A DNA stretch of 57,030 nucleotides from Thermoleophilaceae bacterium (lineage in GTDB: Bacteria > Actinomycetota > Thermoleophilia > Solirubrobacterales > Thermoleophilaceae): assembly GCA_014534235.1 (NCBI GenBank), contig JACVRW010000006.1, positions 1-57,030 of the forward strand. Reading direction: 5' to 3'. A program made the position numbers and the translations under genes. This document shows positions 9,240 to 17,344 of this stretch, piece after piece. Within the stretch, counting starts at the first letter, position 1; each line of letters begins with the position of its first letter. The notes beneath the pieces were generated by a model. The model was not told the DNA's origin and did no database searches. It was given only the letters and a program-made list of their open reading frames with translations.

Positions 9240-9895
9240 GTCCTCGCCAGCCGCCGGCGACCCTCGGGGCACATCCGCCGCAACGGACACTCCCCGCATC
9301 GAGGCGCACGGGCCGTGCACGTCCGCCGCCCGTGCCTGATCAGCAGGACGTGGACCTCGTACGCGTCCTCGGGGTCGACGAGCCGCAGCATTTCGTCGTG
9401 GGCCTGGTCGAAGGACATGCCCGGGCGGAGGAGGCCGAGCCGCGTGGCCACGCGGTACACGTGGGTGTCGACCGGGACGTCGGGCCGCCCGAACGAGAAG
9501 AGCAGGACGCAGGCCGCCGTCTTGCGGCCCACGCCGGGCAGCTCGCAGAGGTAGTCGCGCGCCTCCTCGAGCGGCGCGTCGGCGAGCCAGGCGAGGTCGT
9601 CCCCGTCGAGCGCCTCCAGGATCCGCTTGATGCGCACGGCCTTGGTCGGCGCCAGTCCGCCGGGTCGGATGGCCTCCTCGATCTCCTCCACCGGGGCTTC
9701 CCTCACCGCGTCCCACGACGGGAAGCGCTCCCGGAGGCGGTGCCAGGCCACGTCGCGGTTGCGGTCGTTTGTGTTCTGCGAGAGCACCGTGACGATCAAC
9801 TCGTCGACCGGCGCGGCGTGGACGCGCAGCACCGGACGGCCGTACTCCCTGCGGAGCCGGTCACGGATCGCCCGCATCCTGCGACGGTCGGCCAT
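9236..9895 (-). CDS. nth: Endonuclease III (DNA glycosylase/AP lyase)
   Basis: 219-residue base-excision repair enzyme that removes oxidised pyrimidines. The helix-hairpin-helix LPGVGRKTA contains the catalytic lysine, and the catalytic aspartate is in VDTHV. The C-terminal 4Fe-4S loop is complete: C-x6-C-x2-C-x5-C (CTARAPRCGECPLRRMC). I prefer the start at 9895 (MADRRRMRAIRDRL) over an ATG at 9919, because a TACCAT -10 element lies 8 nt upstream, implying a leaderless message. Downstream EamA overlaps by 4 nt. Confidence 0.95.
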   Translation of the reverse strand: MADRRRMRAIRDRLRREYGRPVLRVHAAPVDELIVTVLSQNTNDRNRDVAWHRLRERFPSWDAVREAPVEEIEEAIRPGGLAPTKAVRIKRILEALDGDDLAWLADAPLEEARDYLCELPGVGRKTAACVLLFSFGRPDVPVDTHVYRVATRLGLLRPGMSFDQAHDEMLRLVDPEDAYEVHVLLIRHGRRTCTARAPRCGECPLRRMCPEGRRRLART

Positions 9896-9903
9896 GGCGG
9901 CGG

Positions 9904-9909
9904 ATGGTA
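9904..9909 (-). promoter_or_regulatory. nth: Leaderless -10 element (TACCAT) for nth
   Basis: On the minus strand TACCAT ends 8 nt before the ATG at 9895. On the plus strand the same spot carries TATGAA (9908-9913), 8 nt before the divergent gene's GTG at 9922, so the two promoters appear to overlap. Confidence 0.45.
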
Positions 9910-9921
9910 TGAAGCGCAAAC

Positions 9922-10689
9922 GTGGAGCTCGTCGAAAGCCATGCCGGGGTGGGCGGCATCGACGCCCACTGGCTCCACGCCGGCGGCGCGCCGGTCCTCT
10001 ACCTCCACGGCGTTCCCACGGCGTCCTTCGACTGGCTACCGATCCTCGAGCGCGCCGGCGGCGTGGCGCCGGACCTTCCCGGCTTCGGCCGCTCCGGCAA
10101 GCCGGCGGAGTTCGACTACTCGATCCGGGGTTACGACCGCTGGCTCGAGGCGTTCACTGCGAAGGCCGGGCTCGAGCGCTTCTCGCTCGTGGTGCACGAC
10201 TGGGGTGGCGTCGGACTGGCGTTCGCCCAGCGATTCCCGCAGCGGATCGAGAAGCTCCTCCTGTTCAGCACCGTGCCGCTTCTCCCAGGATTCGCCTGGC
10301 ACCGCCTGGCGCGCGGGTGGCGCACCCCGGTCGTCGGCGAGCTCCTCATGGGCTTCAGCACGCGCTGGGCCTTCAGGCGCGCGCTCCCGGCCGCCGTGGC
10401 CGACCGAGCCTGGGACTGCTTCGACCACGGCACGCAGCGCGCCATCCTCAAGCTGTACCGCGCCTCGTCGCCCGAGGTGCTCGCGCGCGCCGGCGAGCGC
10501 CTGCACGAGGTCCGGTGCCCCGCCCTCGTCCTGTGGCCGACCCACGACCCGTACCTCGGCGAGGAGTTCGGCCGCCGCTACGCCGACGCGCTCGGCGGCG
10601 ACGCGGAGCTCGAGCTGACGGACGCCGGCCACTGGAGCTGGCATGAGCGGCCGGAGCTGGTCGAGCGGGCGGCGGGCTTCCTGTGCTAA
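9922..10689 (+). CDS. Alpha/beta hydrolase, haloalkane dehalogenase/epoxide hydrolase-like
   Basis: 255-residue cytoplasmic alpha/beta hydrolase. The oxyanion motif is LYLHGVPTASFDW and the nucleophile elbow is VVHDWGG, with Asp instead of Ser as nucleophile; this marks the haloalkane dehalogenase/epoxide hydrolase branch. The catalytic histidine is in DAGHWSWHERPE near the C-terminus, and an acid lies in WPTHDPYL. A helical cap spans about residues 125-185. The substrate cannot be read from sequence. It starts with GTG 26 nt from the divergent nth start. Confidence 0.85.
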   Translation: MELVESHAGVGGIDAHWLHAGGAPVLYLHGVPTASFDWLPILERAGGVAPDLPGFGRSGKPAEFDYSIRGYDRWLEAFTAKAGLERFSLVVHDWGGVGLAFAQRFPQRIEKLLLFSTVPLLPGFAWHRLARGWRTPVVGELLMGFSTRWAFRRALPAAVADRAWDCFDHGTQRAILKLYRASSPEVLARAGERLHEVRCPALVLWPTHDPYLGEEFGRRYADALGGDAELELTDAGHWSWHERPELVERAAGFLC

Positions 10690-10725
10690 CTGTGGGATTC
10701 CGGCCCGGAGCGTCCGCGGCCCCGC

Positions 10726-10731
10726 TAGCCT
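10726..10731 (+). promoter_or_regulatory. Leaderless -10 element (TAGCCT) for the gene at 10740
   Basis: TAGCCT ends 8 nt before GTG 10740; the intervening bases are CTCCCCC-like with no ribosome-binding site. Confidence 0.5.
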
Positions 10732-10739
10732 CCTCCCCC

Positions 10740-12461
10740 GTGCGTCGAGCCGTGCTCTCCTCCGTCACGGCGCCGCCACGCGCTCCCGGCCCGGCGCCGG
10801 CGGAGGGGGTGCCCCTGCGGCGCTTCCGCCGGCCGGAGCTCGCGCCGGCGCCGGTGCTCCCCCGGCATCGGCGGATCGACTGGTGGAAGGCGGCGCCGGT
10901 ACTGCTCGCCCTCGCAGGCGCGATCGTCTACGTGATCTGGCAGCCGCGCACCGTCGACCTGGCCGCGCACACCTTTCGAGCCGATCTGTTCGGTGAGGAG
11001 GGCTTCACGATCTGGAACGGGCAGTGGTACGGCGGCCATCACACGCCCGCCTACAGCATCCTCTCGCCGCCGCTCGCCTGGTTCCTCGGCCCTCCGCTCG
11101 CGCTGGCCGTCGCGGCGGTCGCGTCGGCCGCGGTGTTCCCGCCTCTCGTGCGCGGGGCGTTCGGCGACGAGCGCGCGCGCTGGGGCTCGATCTGGTTCGG
11201 CGTCGGCACGGTGACCCTTCTCTTGACCAGCCGGCTGCCGTTCGCGATCGGCGTCGCGCTCGGGCTCGCCGCGCTCCTGGCGCTCCAGCGCGGGCGCTAC
11301 GCCGTGGCGATCGCGCTCGCAGCGCTCTGCCCCCTCGGCAGCCCGGTGGCCGGGCTCTTCCTGGCCATGGCCGGCGCGGCGTACGCAATCGCGAACCGCT
11401 CTGACCGCCCCAAGTGCCTCGAGGGTCTGGCGATCGCCGCCGCCGCCTTCGTTCCGCCGGTGTTCCTGGCCTGGGCGTTCCCCGAGGGGGGTTACGCGCC
11501 GTTCCCGGACTCCGCCTACGTCCCGATCCCGCTCTTCGCGTTCACCTGCCTCGTGGTGCTACCGCGGGAGGAGCGCTCGCTGCGGTGGGGCGCCATCCTG
11601 TACGGGCTGGGGGCGACGCTCGCGCTCGTGATCGAGACCCCGATGGGGGGCAACGCGGTCCGCCTGGGGGCGCTCTTCGGCGGTCCGGTGCTCCTGTGCG
11701 CACTCTGGGGCCGTCCATGGACACGGCGGCTCTGGGCGCTGCCGGTGCTGGCGGCCGTCTTCGCGCCGCTCGTCCTCTGGCAGTGGTCGCCCGCGGTGCG
11801 CGACGTGATCAAGTACCTCGAGGACCCGGCCGCCAAGTCGGACTACTTCGAGCCGCTGCGGCAGTTCCTCTACACGCTGCCCGACCAGCGCCGGATCGAG
11901 ATCCCGTTCACGCGGAGCCACTGGGAGGGGGCCGAGGTCGCGATCGAGACCCCGCTCGCCCGCGGCTGGCTCCGCCAGCTCGACACCGGCCTGCACCCCA
12001 TCTTCTACCGGGAGGGGCTGAACCGCCTCACCTACGCCAGCTGGCTGTCGGACAACGCGGTGCGTTATGTGGCGCTGCCGTCGGCGAAGCCCGACAAGAG
12101 CTCCTATGGGGAGCGCGCGCTGATCGAGAACGGGCTGCCCTACCTGCGCCTGCGCTGGAAGTCGGACGACTGGCGGGTCTACGAGGTGCTCCTGCCGGCG
12201 CCGCTCGTCATCCCGCAGAAGGACGCGAACATCCTGCTCGAGCAGCTCCAGTCGGACGAGCTGCTGCTCGACGTGCGGCGGCCCGGCGAGGCGATCGTGA
12301 AGGTGCGCTGGACGCCCTACTGGCTCGCCTCGGACGCCTGCGTCGAACCCCATGGCGACTGGACGAAGGTGATCGCGCGGGAGGAGGGGCTGGTGCGCCT
12401 TTCGACGCGCTTCTCGCCGGAGCGGCTCTTCTCCCGGGGGCGGCGCTGCGACGACGGCTGA
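10740..12461 (+). CDS. Large multi-pass membrane protein of unknown function (GT-C-like architecture)
   Basis: 573-residue protein with about ten hydrophobic segments up to residue 375, followed by a roughly 200-residue soluble C-terminal domain. The first extracytoplasmic loop (RADLFGEEGFTIWNGQWYGGHH) is acidic and aromatic, as in GT-C glycosyltransferases that use lipid-linked donors, but I cannot assign a family. The frame is open to 10683; I prefer the GTG at 10740 because of the adjacent -10 element and because the upstream residues overlap the hydrolase gene. It precedes the PAP2 and CDP-alcohol transferase genes on the same strand, so a role in envelope lipid or glycan assembly is plausible. 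Confidence 0.6.
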   Translation: MRRAVLSSVTAPPRAPGPAPAEGVPLRRFRRPELAPAPVLPRHRRIDWWKAAPVLLALAGAIVYVIWQPRTVDLAAHTFRADLFGEEGFTIWNGQWYGGHHTPAYSILSPPLAWFLGPPLALAVAAVASAAVFPPLVRGAFGDERARWGSIWFGVGTVTLLLTSRLPFAIGVALGLAALLALQRGRYAVAIALAALCPLGSPVAGLFLAMAGAAYAIANRSDRPKCLEGLAIAAAAFVPPVFLAWAFPEGGYAPFPDSAYVPIPLFAFTCLVVLPREERSLRWGAILYGLGATLALVIETPMGGNAVRLGALFGGPVLLCALWGRPWTRRLWALPVLAAVFAPLVLWQWSPAVRDVIKYLEDPAAKSDYFEPLRQFLYTLPDQRRIEIPFTRSHWEGAEVAIETPLARGWLRQLDTGLHPIFYREGLNRLTYASWLSDNAVRYVALPSAKPDKSSYGERALIENGLPYLRLRWKSDDWRVYEVLLPAPLVIPQKDANILLEQLQSDELLLDVRRPGEAIVKVRWTPYWLASDACVEPHGDWTKVIAREEGLVRLSTRFSPERLFSRGRRCDDG

Positions 12462-12475
12462 GCCGACCGCCCCGC

Positions 12476-12481
12476 TACGCT
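12476..12481 (+). promoter_or_regulatory. Leaderless -10 element (TACGCT) for the gene at 12491
   Basis: TACGCT ends 9 nt before GTG 12491, with no Shine-Dalgarno in between. Confidence 0.45.
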
Positions 12482-12490
12482 AGTTCTTCC

Positions 12491-13288
12491 GTGCCCCGCT
12501 CCCACCCGCTGTACGTGCAGCTGCTTCGTGTCTGGCGCCTGAGCGGGCGCTGGCTGCCGAACGGCTGGCTCGACGCCATCCGCCAGCTCGCGCTGTTCGC
12601 GGGGGCGTACTACGTCTACCGTCTCGTACGGGGCTTCGTGGACGGCCAGGCCGGCCTGGCGTTTGAGAACGCGCGCGCCCTCGTCGACATCGAGCGCTCG
12701 CTGGGACTCTTCTTCGAGCCGGGCCTCCAGGCGTGGGCAAAGGGCGAGGAGTGGCTACTCACGTTCGCGAACTGGATGTACGTGAACTCCCACTTCGTGG
12801 TTACGACGACGTTCCTGGTCTGGCTCTACCTCGCTCGCAACCACGCCTTCTACTTCGTGCGCAACATGTTCATGGTCGCGATGGGACTGGCGATCGTCGG
12901 CTACCTGGCCTTCCCGACCGCGCCGCCACGGTTCCTCCCCGAATGGGGCTTCACCGACACCGTGGCGGACTTTGTCGGCGAGTCGGCCGAGAACAGCGCC
13001 AACGTGCTCTACAACCCGTTCGCCGCGGTGCCGAGCATGCATGTGGCGTTCGCGCTGATGATCGCCATCCCCGCCTTCCGCCTGGTGCGCCGTCTGCCGC
13101 TCAAGCTCTTCTGGGCCGCCTACCCGGCCGTCGTGACCTTCGTCGTCGTGGTGACGGCGAACCACTACTGGCTCGACGCGGTGCTCGGAGCGATGGTCGC
13201 CGGCGCGTCGGCCTGGGCGGCCACCGCCGCCTTCGCCCGCGCGCGGCCGGACGCCTGGGCGTGGCGCACGGCGGCGGCAAAGGCCTAG
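12491..13288 (+). CDS. PAP2-family membrane phosphatase (inositol-phosphorylceramide-synthase-like branch)
   Basis: 265-residue integral membrane protein with about six helices. The phosphatase motifs are C-terminal: NPFAAVPSMHVAFAL (C2-type Ser-x-x-His) and TANHYWLDAVLGA (C3-type His with following Asp). The segment FPTAPPRFLPEWGFTDTV precedes them, a pattern seen in the PAP2_3 subgroup that includes inositol phosphorylceramide synthases. The active site should face the extracytoplasmic side. It lies 7 nt upstream of a PIP-synthase-like gene and close to ino1, so a phosphatidylinositol phosphate substrate is a reasonable hypothesis. An open frame further upstream overlaps the previous gene and is not real. 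Confidence 0.8.
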   Translation: MPRSHPLYVQLLRVWRLSGRWLPNGWLDAIRQLALFAGAYYVYRLVRGFVDGQAGLAFENARALVDIERSLGLFFEPGLQAWAKGEEWLLTFANWMYVNSHFVVTTTFLVWLYLARNHAFYFVRNMFMVAMGLAIVGYLAFPTAPPRFLPEWGFTDTVADFVGESAENSANVLYNPFAAVPSMHVAFALMIAIPAFRLVRRLPLKLFWAAYPAVVTFVVVVTANHYWLDAVLGAMVAGASAWAATAAFARARPDAWAWRTAAAKA

Positions 13289-13295
13289 TCGACCG

Positions 13296-13955
13296 GTGGC
13301 CGACGAGGTCCGCCCGCGATCCCGCCGCATCCGCACCGCCCGCAATGGACGCGGTCGCCCGCCGACCGCGGCCGAGATCAGGACGCTGGCGCGCAGCCGG
13401 CTGATCGAGTCCCGCCTGACGCCGAACACGATCTCGCTCACGGGCCTGGCCGGGAACCTGGTCGCGGCCGTGCTCATCCTCGAGCACCACTTCGTGCCCG
13501 CCGGCGTGGCGTTCATCCTCGGGTCGCTGTGCGACATGATGGATGGGCGCTACTCGCGGATGTCCGGCAAGGGGACGCCGTTCGGCGCCTTCCTCGACTC
13601 GACGCTCGACCGGATCGAGGAGGGCGTGGTGCTGGCGGCCGTGGCCGCTTGGTTCGCCTACTCGGGTGACGAGCCGGCGGTCGGCGCGACCGTGCTGACG
13701 GTGGTGGGCTCGTACATGGTGAGCTACACGCGCGCCCGCGCGGAGGCGCTCGGGGTGGAATGCAAGGTGGGGATCGCCTCCCGCGCCGTGCGCGTGGTCA
13801 TCCTGTCCGCCGGGCTGGTGTTCGCGGCCGGCGAGCTCATCCCGGGCTTCGACCTGCTCGAGCCGGCCATCTACGCGATGGCCGCGCTCACGATCTTCAC
13901 TACCTTTCAGCGGGTATTCCACGTACGGCGGCAGCTCCGCCGCGCGGCGGTGTAA
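13296..13955 (+). CDS. CDP-alcohol phosphatidyltransferase, phosphatidylinositol-phosphate-synthase-like
   Basis: 219-residue membrane enzyme joining a CDP-lipid to an alcohol phosphate. The metal/CDP motif reads [10 protein letters not shown] followed by [14 protein letters not shown], fitting D-x2-D-G-x2-A-R-x8-9-G-x3-D-x3-D except for Ser in place of Ala. The downstream stretch [11 protein letters not shown] closely parallels SYIKARAEASG of mycobacterial PgsA1, part of the inositol-phosphate pocket, which argues for PIP synthase over phosphatidylglycerol-phosphate synthase. The first 40 residues are basic and probably cytosolic. Neighbours are the PAP2 protein upstream and ino1 downstream. 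Confidence 0.85.
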   Translation: MADEVRPRSRRIRTARNGRGRPPTAAEIRTLARSRLIESRLTPNTISLTGLAGNLVAAVLILEHHFVPAGVAFILGSLCDMMDGRYSRMSGKGTPFGAFLDSTLDRIEEGVVLAAVAAWFAYSGDEPAVGATVLTVVGSYMVSYTRARAEALGVECKVGIASRAVRVVILSAGLVFAAGELIPGFDLLEPAIYAMAALTIFTTFQRVFHVRRQLRRAAV

Positions 13956-13987
13956 CCGAGGCCGGCCGACGGAGTTGAACCGGGAGG

Positions 13988-14008
13988 GGCCCCGGGAGGG
14001 GCCGTTTT
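13988..14008 (+). terminator. Rho-independent terminator after the CDP-alcohol transferase gene
   Basis: GGCCCC-GGGA-GGGGCC forms a 6-bp all-GC stem with a 4-nt loop and is followed by GTTTT. It separates the upstream lipid genes from ino1. Confidence 0.55.
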
Positions 14009-14049
14009 CATGGCCGCTTCGCTCGCGGTCTATACAACAGGAGGGCTAT

Positions 14050-15222
14050 GTGGCTGATTCTTCGATCTCGACCAACGGAGGCTCGCGGTACCAGACCGAG
14101 AAGGTCCGTGTCGCCATCGTTGGCGTAGGGAACTGCGCCTCCTCCTTCGTCCAGGGGGTGGAGTACTACAAGGACGCCGACCCGGTCGGATCCGTGCCGG
14201 GGCTCATGCACGTGGATCTCGGTGGCTACCACGTGCGCGACATCGAGTTCACGGCTGCGTTCGACATCGATGCGGAGAAGGTGGGGAAGGACCTGTCCGA
14301 GGCGATCCGGGCCGGCCAGAACAACACGATCAAGTTCGCCGACGTGCCGAAGCTGGGCGTGCCGGTCCATCGCGGGATGACCCACGACGGCCTTGGCAAG
14401 TATCTGAAGGAGAAGATCAGGAAGGCGCCGGGGGAGACGGACGACATCGTCCAGCTCCTCAAGGACACGAAGACGGACGTCGTCGTCTCCTACCTACCGG
14501 TCGGCTCGGAGCAGGCGACGAAGTGGTACGTGGAGCAGGTGCTCGAGGCCGGATGCGCTTTCGTGAACTGCATTCCCGTGTTCATCGCGAAGGAGAACTA
14601 CTGGTCGCGGCGCTTCGAGAAGGCCGGGTTGCCGATCGTCGGGGACGACATCAAGTCCCAGGTGGGCGCCACGATCGTCCACCGCATGCTCGCCCGCCTG
14701 TTCGAGGAGCGTGGCGTGCAGCTCAAGCGCACCTCGCAGCTGAACGTGGGCGGCAACATGGACTTCTACAACATGCTCGAGCGCGAGCGCCTCGAGTCGA
14801 AGAAGATCTCTAAGACCACGGCCGTGACGTCGATCCTGGGGCACGAGCTGCCCTCGGACGACGTCTACATCGGCCCGTCGGACTACGTGCCCTGGCTAAC
14901 CGACCGCAAGTGGGCGCACATCCGCCTCGAGGGCGAGGCGTTCGGCGACGTGCCGCTGACGCTCGAGGCGAAGCTCGAGGTGTGGGACTCGCCGAACTCG
15001 GCGGGCATCGTCACCGACGCCGTGCGCTGCTGCAAGCTGGCGCTGAACCATGGGGTCGGCGGCCCGCTCGTGGGCCCGAGCGCCTACCTCATGAAGTCGC
15101 CCCCGGAGCAGTATCCGGACCCGGTGGCTCGCGAGCTGACCGAGCAGTTCATCGCCCAGTACGGCGGCGCCCCGAAGCTGCCGGCCGAGGCGAAGGTGGC
15201 GGCGCAGCCGATCGAGGACTGA
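14050..15222 (+). CDS. ino1: myo-Inositol-1-phosphate synthase
   Basis: 390-residue NAD-dependent enzyme that converts glucose-6-phosphate to inositol-1(3)-phosphate, the precursor for phosphatidylinositol and mycothiol-type compounds. The Rossmann motif is [16 protein letters not shown]. Family hallmarks include the LPVGSEQAT segment, [15 protein letters not shown] (catalytic Lys region) and [12 protein letters not shown]. The GTG start at 14050 is chosen because an AGGAGG ribosome-binding site lies 5 nt upstream, with TATACA as -10 candidate at 14031-14036. Length is typical for the short bacterial/actinobacterial type. Confidence 0.95.
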   Translation: MADSSISTNGGSRYQTEKVRVAIVGVGNCASSFVQGVEYYKDADPVGSVPGLMHVDLGGYHVRDIEFTAAFDIDAEKVGKDLSEAIRAGQNNTIKFADVPKLGVPVHRGMTHDGLGKYLKEKIRKAPGETDDIVQLLKDTKTDVVVSYLPVGSEQATKWYVEQVLEAGCAFVNCIPVFIAKENYWSRRFEKAGLPIVGDDIKSQVGATIVHRMLARLFEERGVQLKRTSQLNVGGNMDFYNMLERERLESKKISKTTAVTSILGHELPSDDVYIGPSDYVPWLTDRKWAHIRLEGEAFGDVPLTLEAKLEVWDSPNSAGIVTDAVRCCKLALNHGVGGPLVGPSAYLMKSPPEQYPDPVARELTEQFIAQYGGAPKLPAEAKVAAQPIED

Positions 15223-15270
15223 TCAGGCGTCCCCGGGCGCGGGCGTGACACGCGGGTGCTCGCGGCCGTC

Positions 15271-15286
15271 GCCCGCCCGGGCGGGC
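15271..15286. terminator. 16-bp perfect palindrome after ino1, possible terminator hairpin
   Basis: GCCCGCCCGGGCGGGC can fold as a 6-bp stem with a CCGG loop. No T-tract follows, so termination is uncertain. The 245-nt gap between ino1 and the next gene otherwise shows only a minus-strand protein-like stretch (about 15302-15400) that I cannot identify. Confidence 0.35.
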
Positions 15287-15454
15287 GGCGGGGCGAGCAT
15301 CTCACCACGTCTGTAGTGCCCGACGGCCGTCGGCGGGCGCCTCCGCCAGGAGGTCCACGGCCTTCTCGATCGTGGCGTCGGCGTCCAGGATCACCGGGTG
15401 GCATGGTCTGCGGCTACGCGCACGGTCGGAAACTCGGTCACCGCCGTCCGATCG

Positions 15455-15460
15455 TATCCT
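15455..15460 (+). promoter_or_regulatory. Leaderless -10 element (TATCCT) for the gene at 15468
   Basis: TATCCT ends 7 nt before GTG 15468; no ribosome-binding site is present. Confidence 0.5.
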
Positions 15461-15467
15461 GCCGACA

Positions 15468-17324
15468 GTGGCGTTCTCCATAGCGCAGGTCACGCCGTGG
15501 CCGTGGGAGCAGCACCATGAGGTCAACCTGTTCGTCGAGGGGCTGGCGGATCAGCTCTGCGTTCGCGGGCACCGCGTGGTCGTGGTTGCGCCGTCCGACT
15601 CGCGCGACCTGGTGCGCGAGGGGCGCGCGAAGGTCAATGCCCTCCGCTCCGATCCGGAGGCGATCTTCGCCGAGCCCGGCTGCGCCTCGCTCCTGGCCGT
15701 CGGTCAGAGTCTGCCTTTCCGGCGTGGCGGCTCGGTATCGGTTCCGCTCGACGTGTCCCGCACGCTCGAGGAGCTACTCGAGCGGATCGAGCTCGACTTC
15801 CTGCACGTGCACGAGCCGTTCGCACCGTCCGCCTCTTCGGCCGCGCTGCGCCACTCTCGCGCGCTGAACGTCGGCACGTTCCACGCCACCACCGAGCGCT
15901 TCGTCTCCACGCAGGTCGCGCGCCGGGTGGTGGAGCTTCTCTTCGGCCGGCTCGACGGCCGCACGGCCAGCTTCGCCGCCACCCGCGACCTCGTGGAGCG
16001 CTACTTCCCCGGCACCTACGAGGTGATCCGTCCGGGAGCGGACTTGCTCCGGCGTCCCGTCGACGACGGGGCGCCGCCGGAGATCGTCTTCTCGGCCGAG
16101 GAGGAGCGGGCGGCGCTGCGACTGTTCGTGCGGGCCCTTCGGCGGCTACCGACCGACCTCGAGTGGCGCGCGACGATCTGGCTCCGAGACCCGGCCTCGG
16201 TGCCGCCGGTGAACCTGCCGCGCCGGTTGCGAGAGCGGGTCAGCGTGGCCGGTCCGGCCGATGGCTCCGAAGCCCAGCACCTGGCGCGCGCTCGAGTAGC
16301 GGTGGCGGGGTCGAGCGGCGCCGCGCCGGCGCCGCAGCTCGTGCTGCGCGCGCTCGCCGGCGGGGCGGTCCCCGTGGTGTCGCGGCTGCCGCAGTACGAG
16401 GAGGCCGTGCGCGACGGCGAGCTGGGACTGCTCTTCGAGCCGCGAGACGCCTTGACCCTGGCCGCCCAGCTCGAGCGCCTGCTGAGCGATCCGTCGCTCG
16501 TCGAGGAGTTCGCCCGACGCATCGAGCGCGCCCACCCGGACATCGAGTGGTCCCGCGCGGCGGACGAGTTCGAGGATCTGTACGGGCGCATCGCGGCTCG
16601 CCGGCACACGACCGACCGACGCGCGCACGTGCGCCGGCGCCTCCGCGAGCGCGACTTCATCCACGTCGACCTGCACATGCACACCGACCACTCGCCCGAC
16701 TGCGCCACGCCCGTCGACACGCTCCTTGCGACCGCCAAGCAGGTCGGCCTGGGGGCCATCGCCGTGACCGACCACAACGAGATCTCCGGGGCGATCCAGG
16801 CGCGCAAGCGCGCGAACGGCATCAAGGTGATCGTCGCGGAGGAGGTCAAGACGGCCGACCAGGGGGAGGTCATCGGGCTCTTCCTCGAGGAGAAGATCCC
16901 GCGCGGCCTGACGCTCCAGGACACGATCGCCGAGATCCGGCGCCAGGGCGGCCTCGTGTACGTGCCCCACCCCTTCGATCGCATGCATGCGGTGCCCGAC
17001 TACGAGCACCTGCTCGACGTCGTCGAGGACATCGACGCGATCGAGGTCTTCAACCCGCGGGTGGCCTTCTCCGCCTTCAACGAGGAGGCTGCGCGCTTCG
17101 CCGCGAAGTACAGGATCGCGGCCGGGGCGGGCTCGGACAGCCACGTCGCCCAGGGGCTTGGCTCGGTGAAGATCCGCATGCGCGACTTCGAGGGGCCGGA
17201 GGAGTTCCTCGAGTCGCTTCGCGACGCGGACATCGTCCGAAAGCGCCAGTCGCTCCTCTACGTGCAGGCGCTCAAGTTCATTCAGACGCGCGGCTCCGCG
17301 AAGCGCCGTCCGAGAAAAAGCTGA
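15468..17324 (+). CDS. Glycosyltransferase (GT4-like, degenerate) fused to a PHP-domain metallohydrolase
   Basis: 618-residue fusion. Residues 1 to about 375 have the two-Rossmann GT-B layout (IAQVTPWPWEQHHEVNLFVEG at the N-terminus, VVVVAPSDS after strand 2, and the late VVSRLPQYEEAVRDGELGLLFEPRD loop). The usual GT4 E-x7-E motif is gone: the corresponding stretch is PAPQLVLRALAGGAVP. Residues about 400-610 are a PHP domain with complete metal ligands: DLHMHTDHS, VTDHNE, VAEEVK, VPHPFDR and GSDSH. PHP domains hydrolyse phosphoesters. The start is GTG 15468, next to a TATCCT -10. Location after PIP synthase and ino1 suggests inositol- or sugar-phosphate-related chemistry, but the substrate is unknown. 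Confidence 0.8.
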   Translation: MAFSIAQVTPWPWEQHHEVNLFVEGLADQLCVRGHRVVVVAPSDSRDLVREGRAKVNALRSDPEAIFAEPGCASLLAVGQSLPFRRGGSVSVPLDVSRTLEELLERIELDFLHVHEPFAPSASSAALRHSRALNVGTFHATTERFVSTQVARRVVELLFGRLDGRTASFAATRDLVERYFPGTYEVIRPGADLLRRPVDDGAPPEIVFSAEEERAALRLFVRALRRLPTDLEWRATIWLRDPASVPPVNLPRRLRERVSVAGPADGSEAQHLARARVAVAGSSGAAPAPQLVLRALAGGAVPVVSRLPQYEEAVRDGELGLLFEPRDALTLAAQLERLLSDPSLVEEFARRIERAHPDIEWSRAADEFEDLYGRIAARRHTTDRRAHVRRRLRERDFIHVDLHMHTDHSPDCATPVDTLLATAKQVGLGAIAVTDHNEISGAIQARKRANGIKVIVAEEVKTADQGEVIGLFLEEKIPRGLTLQDTIAEIRRQGGLVYVPHPFDRMHAVPDYEHLLDVVEDIDAIEVFNPRVAFSAFNEEAARFAAKYRIAAGAGSDSHVAQGLGSVKIRMRDFEGPEEFLESLRDADIVRKRQSLLYVQALKFIQTRGSAKRRPRKS

Positions 17325-17344
17325 TGCAGGCGAAAGGACCACAC

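Noticed and set aside
8353-9309. Open minus-strand frame extending the membrane protein at 6904 to about 800 residues
   Set aside because: Upstream of ATG 8352 the frame is Arg/Gly-rich, overlaps the EamA gene in another frame and shows no membrane helices; the ATGA junction gives a natural start.
15302-15400. Minus-strand stretch HPVILDADATIEKAVDLLAE between ino1 and the GT-PHP gene
   Set aside because: Short and without recognised family; a start would have to lie inside the divergent gene. Possibly a gene fragment, not supportable.
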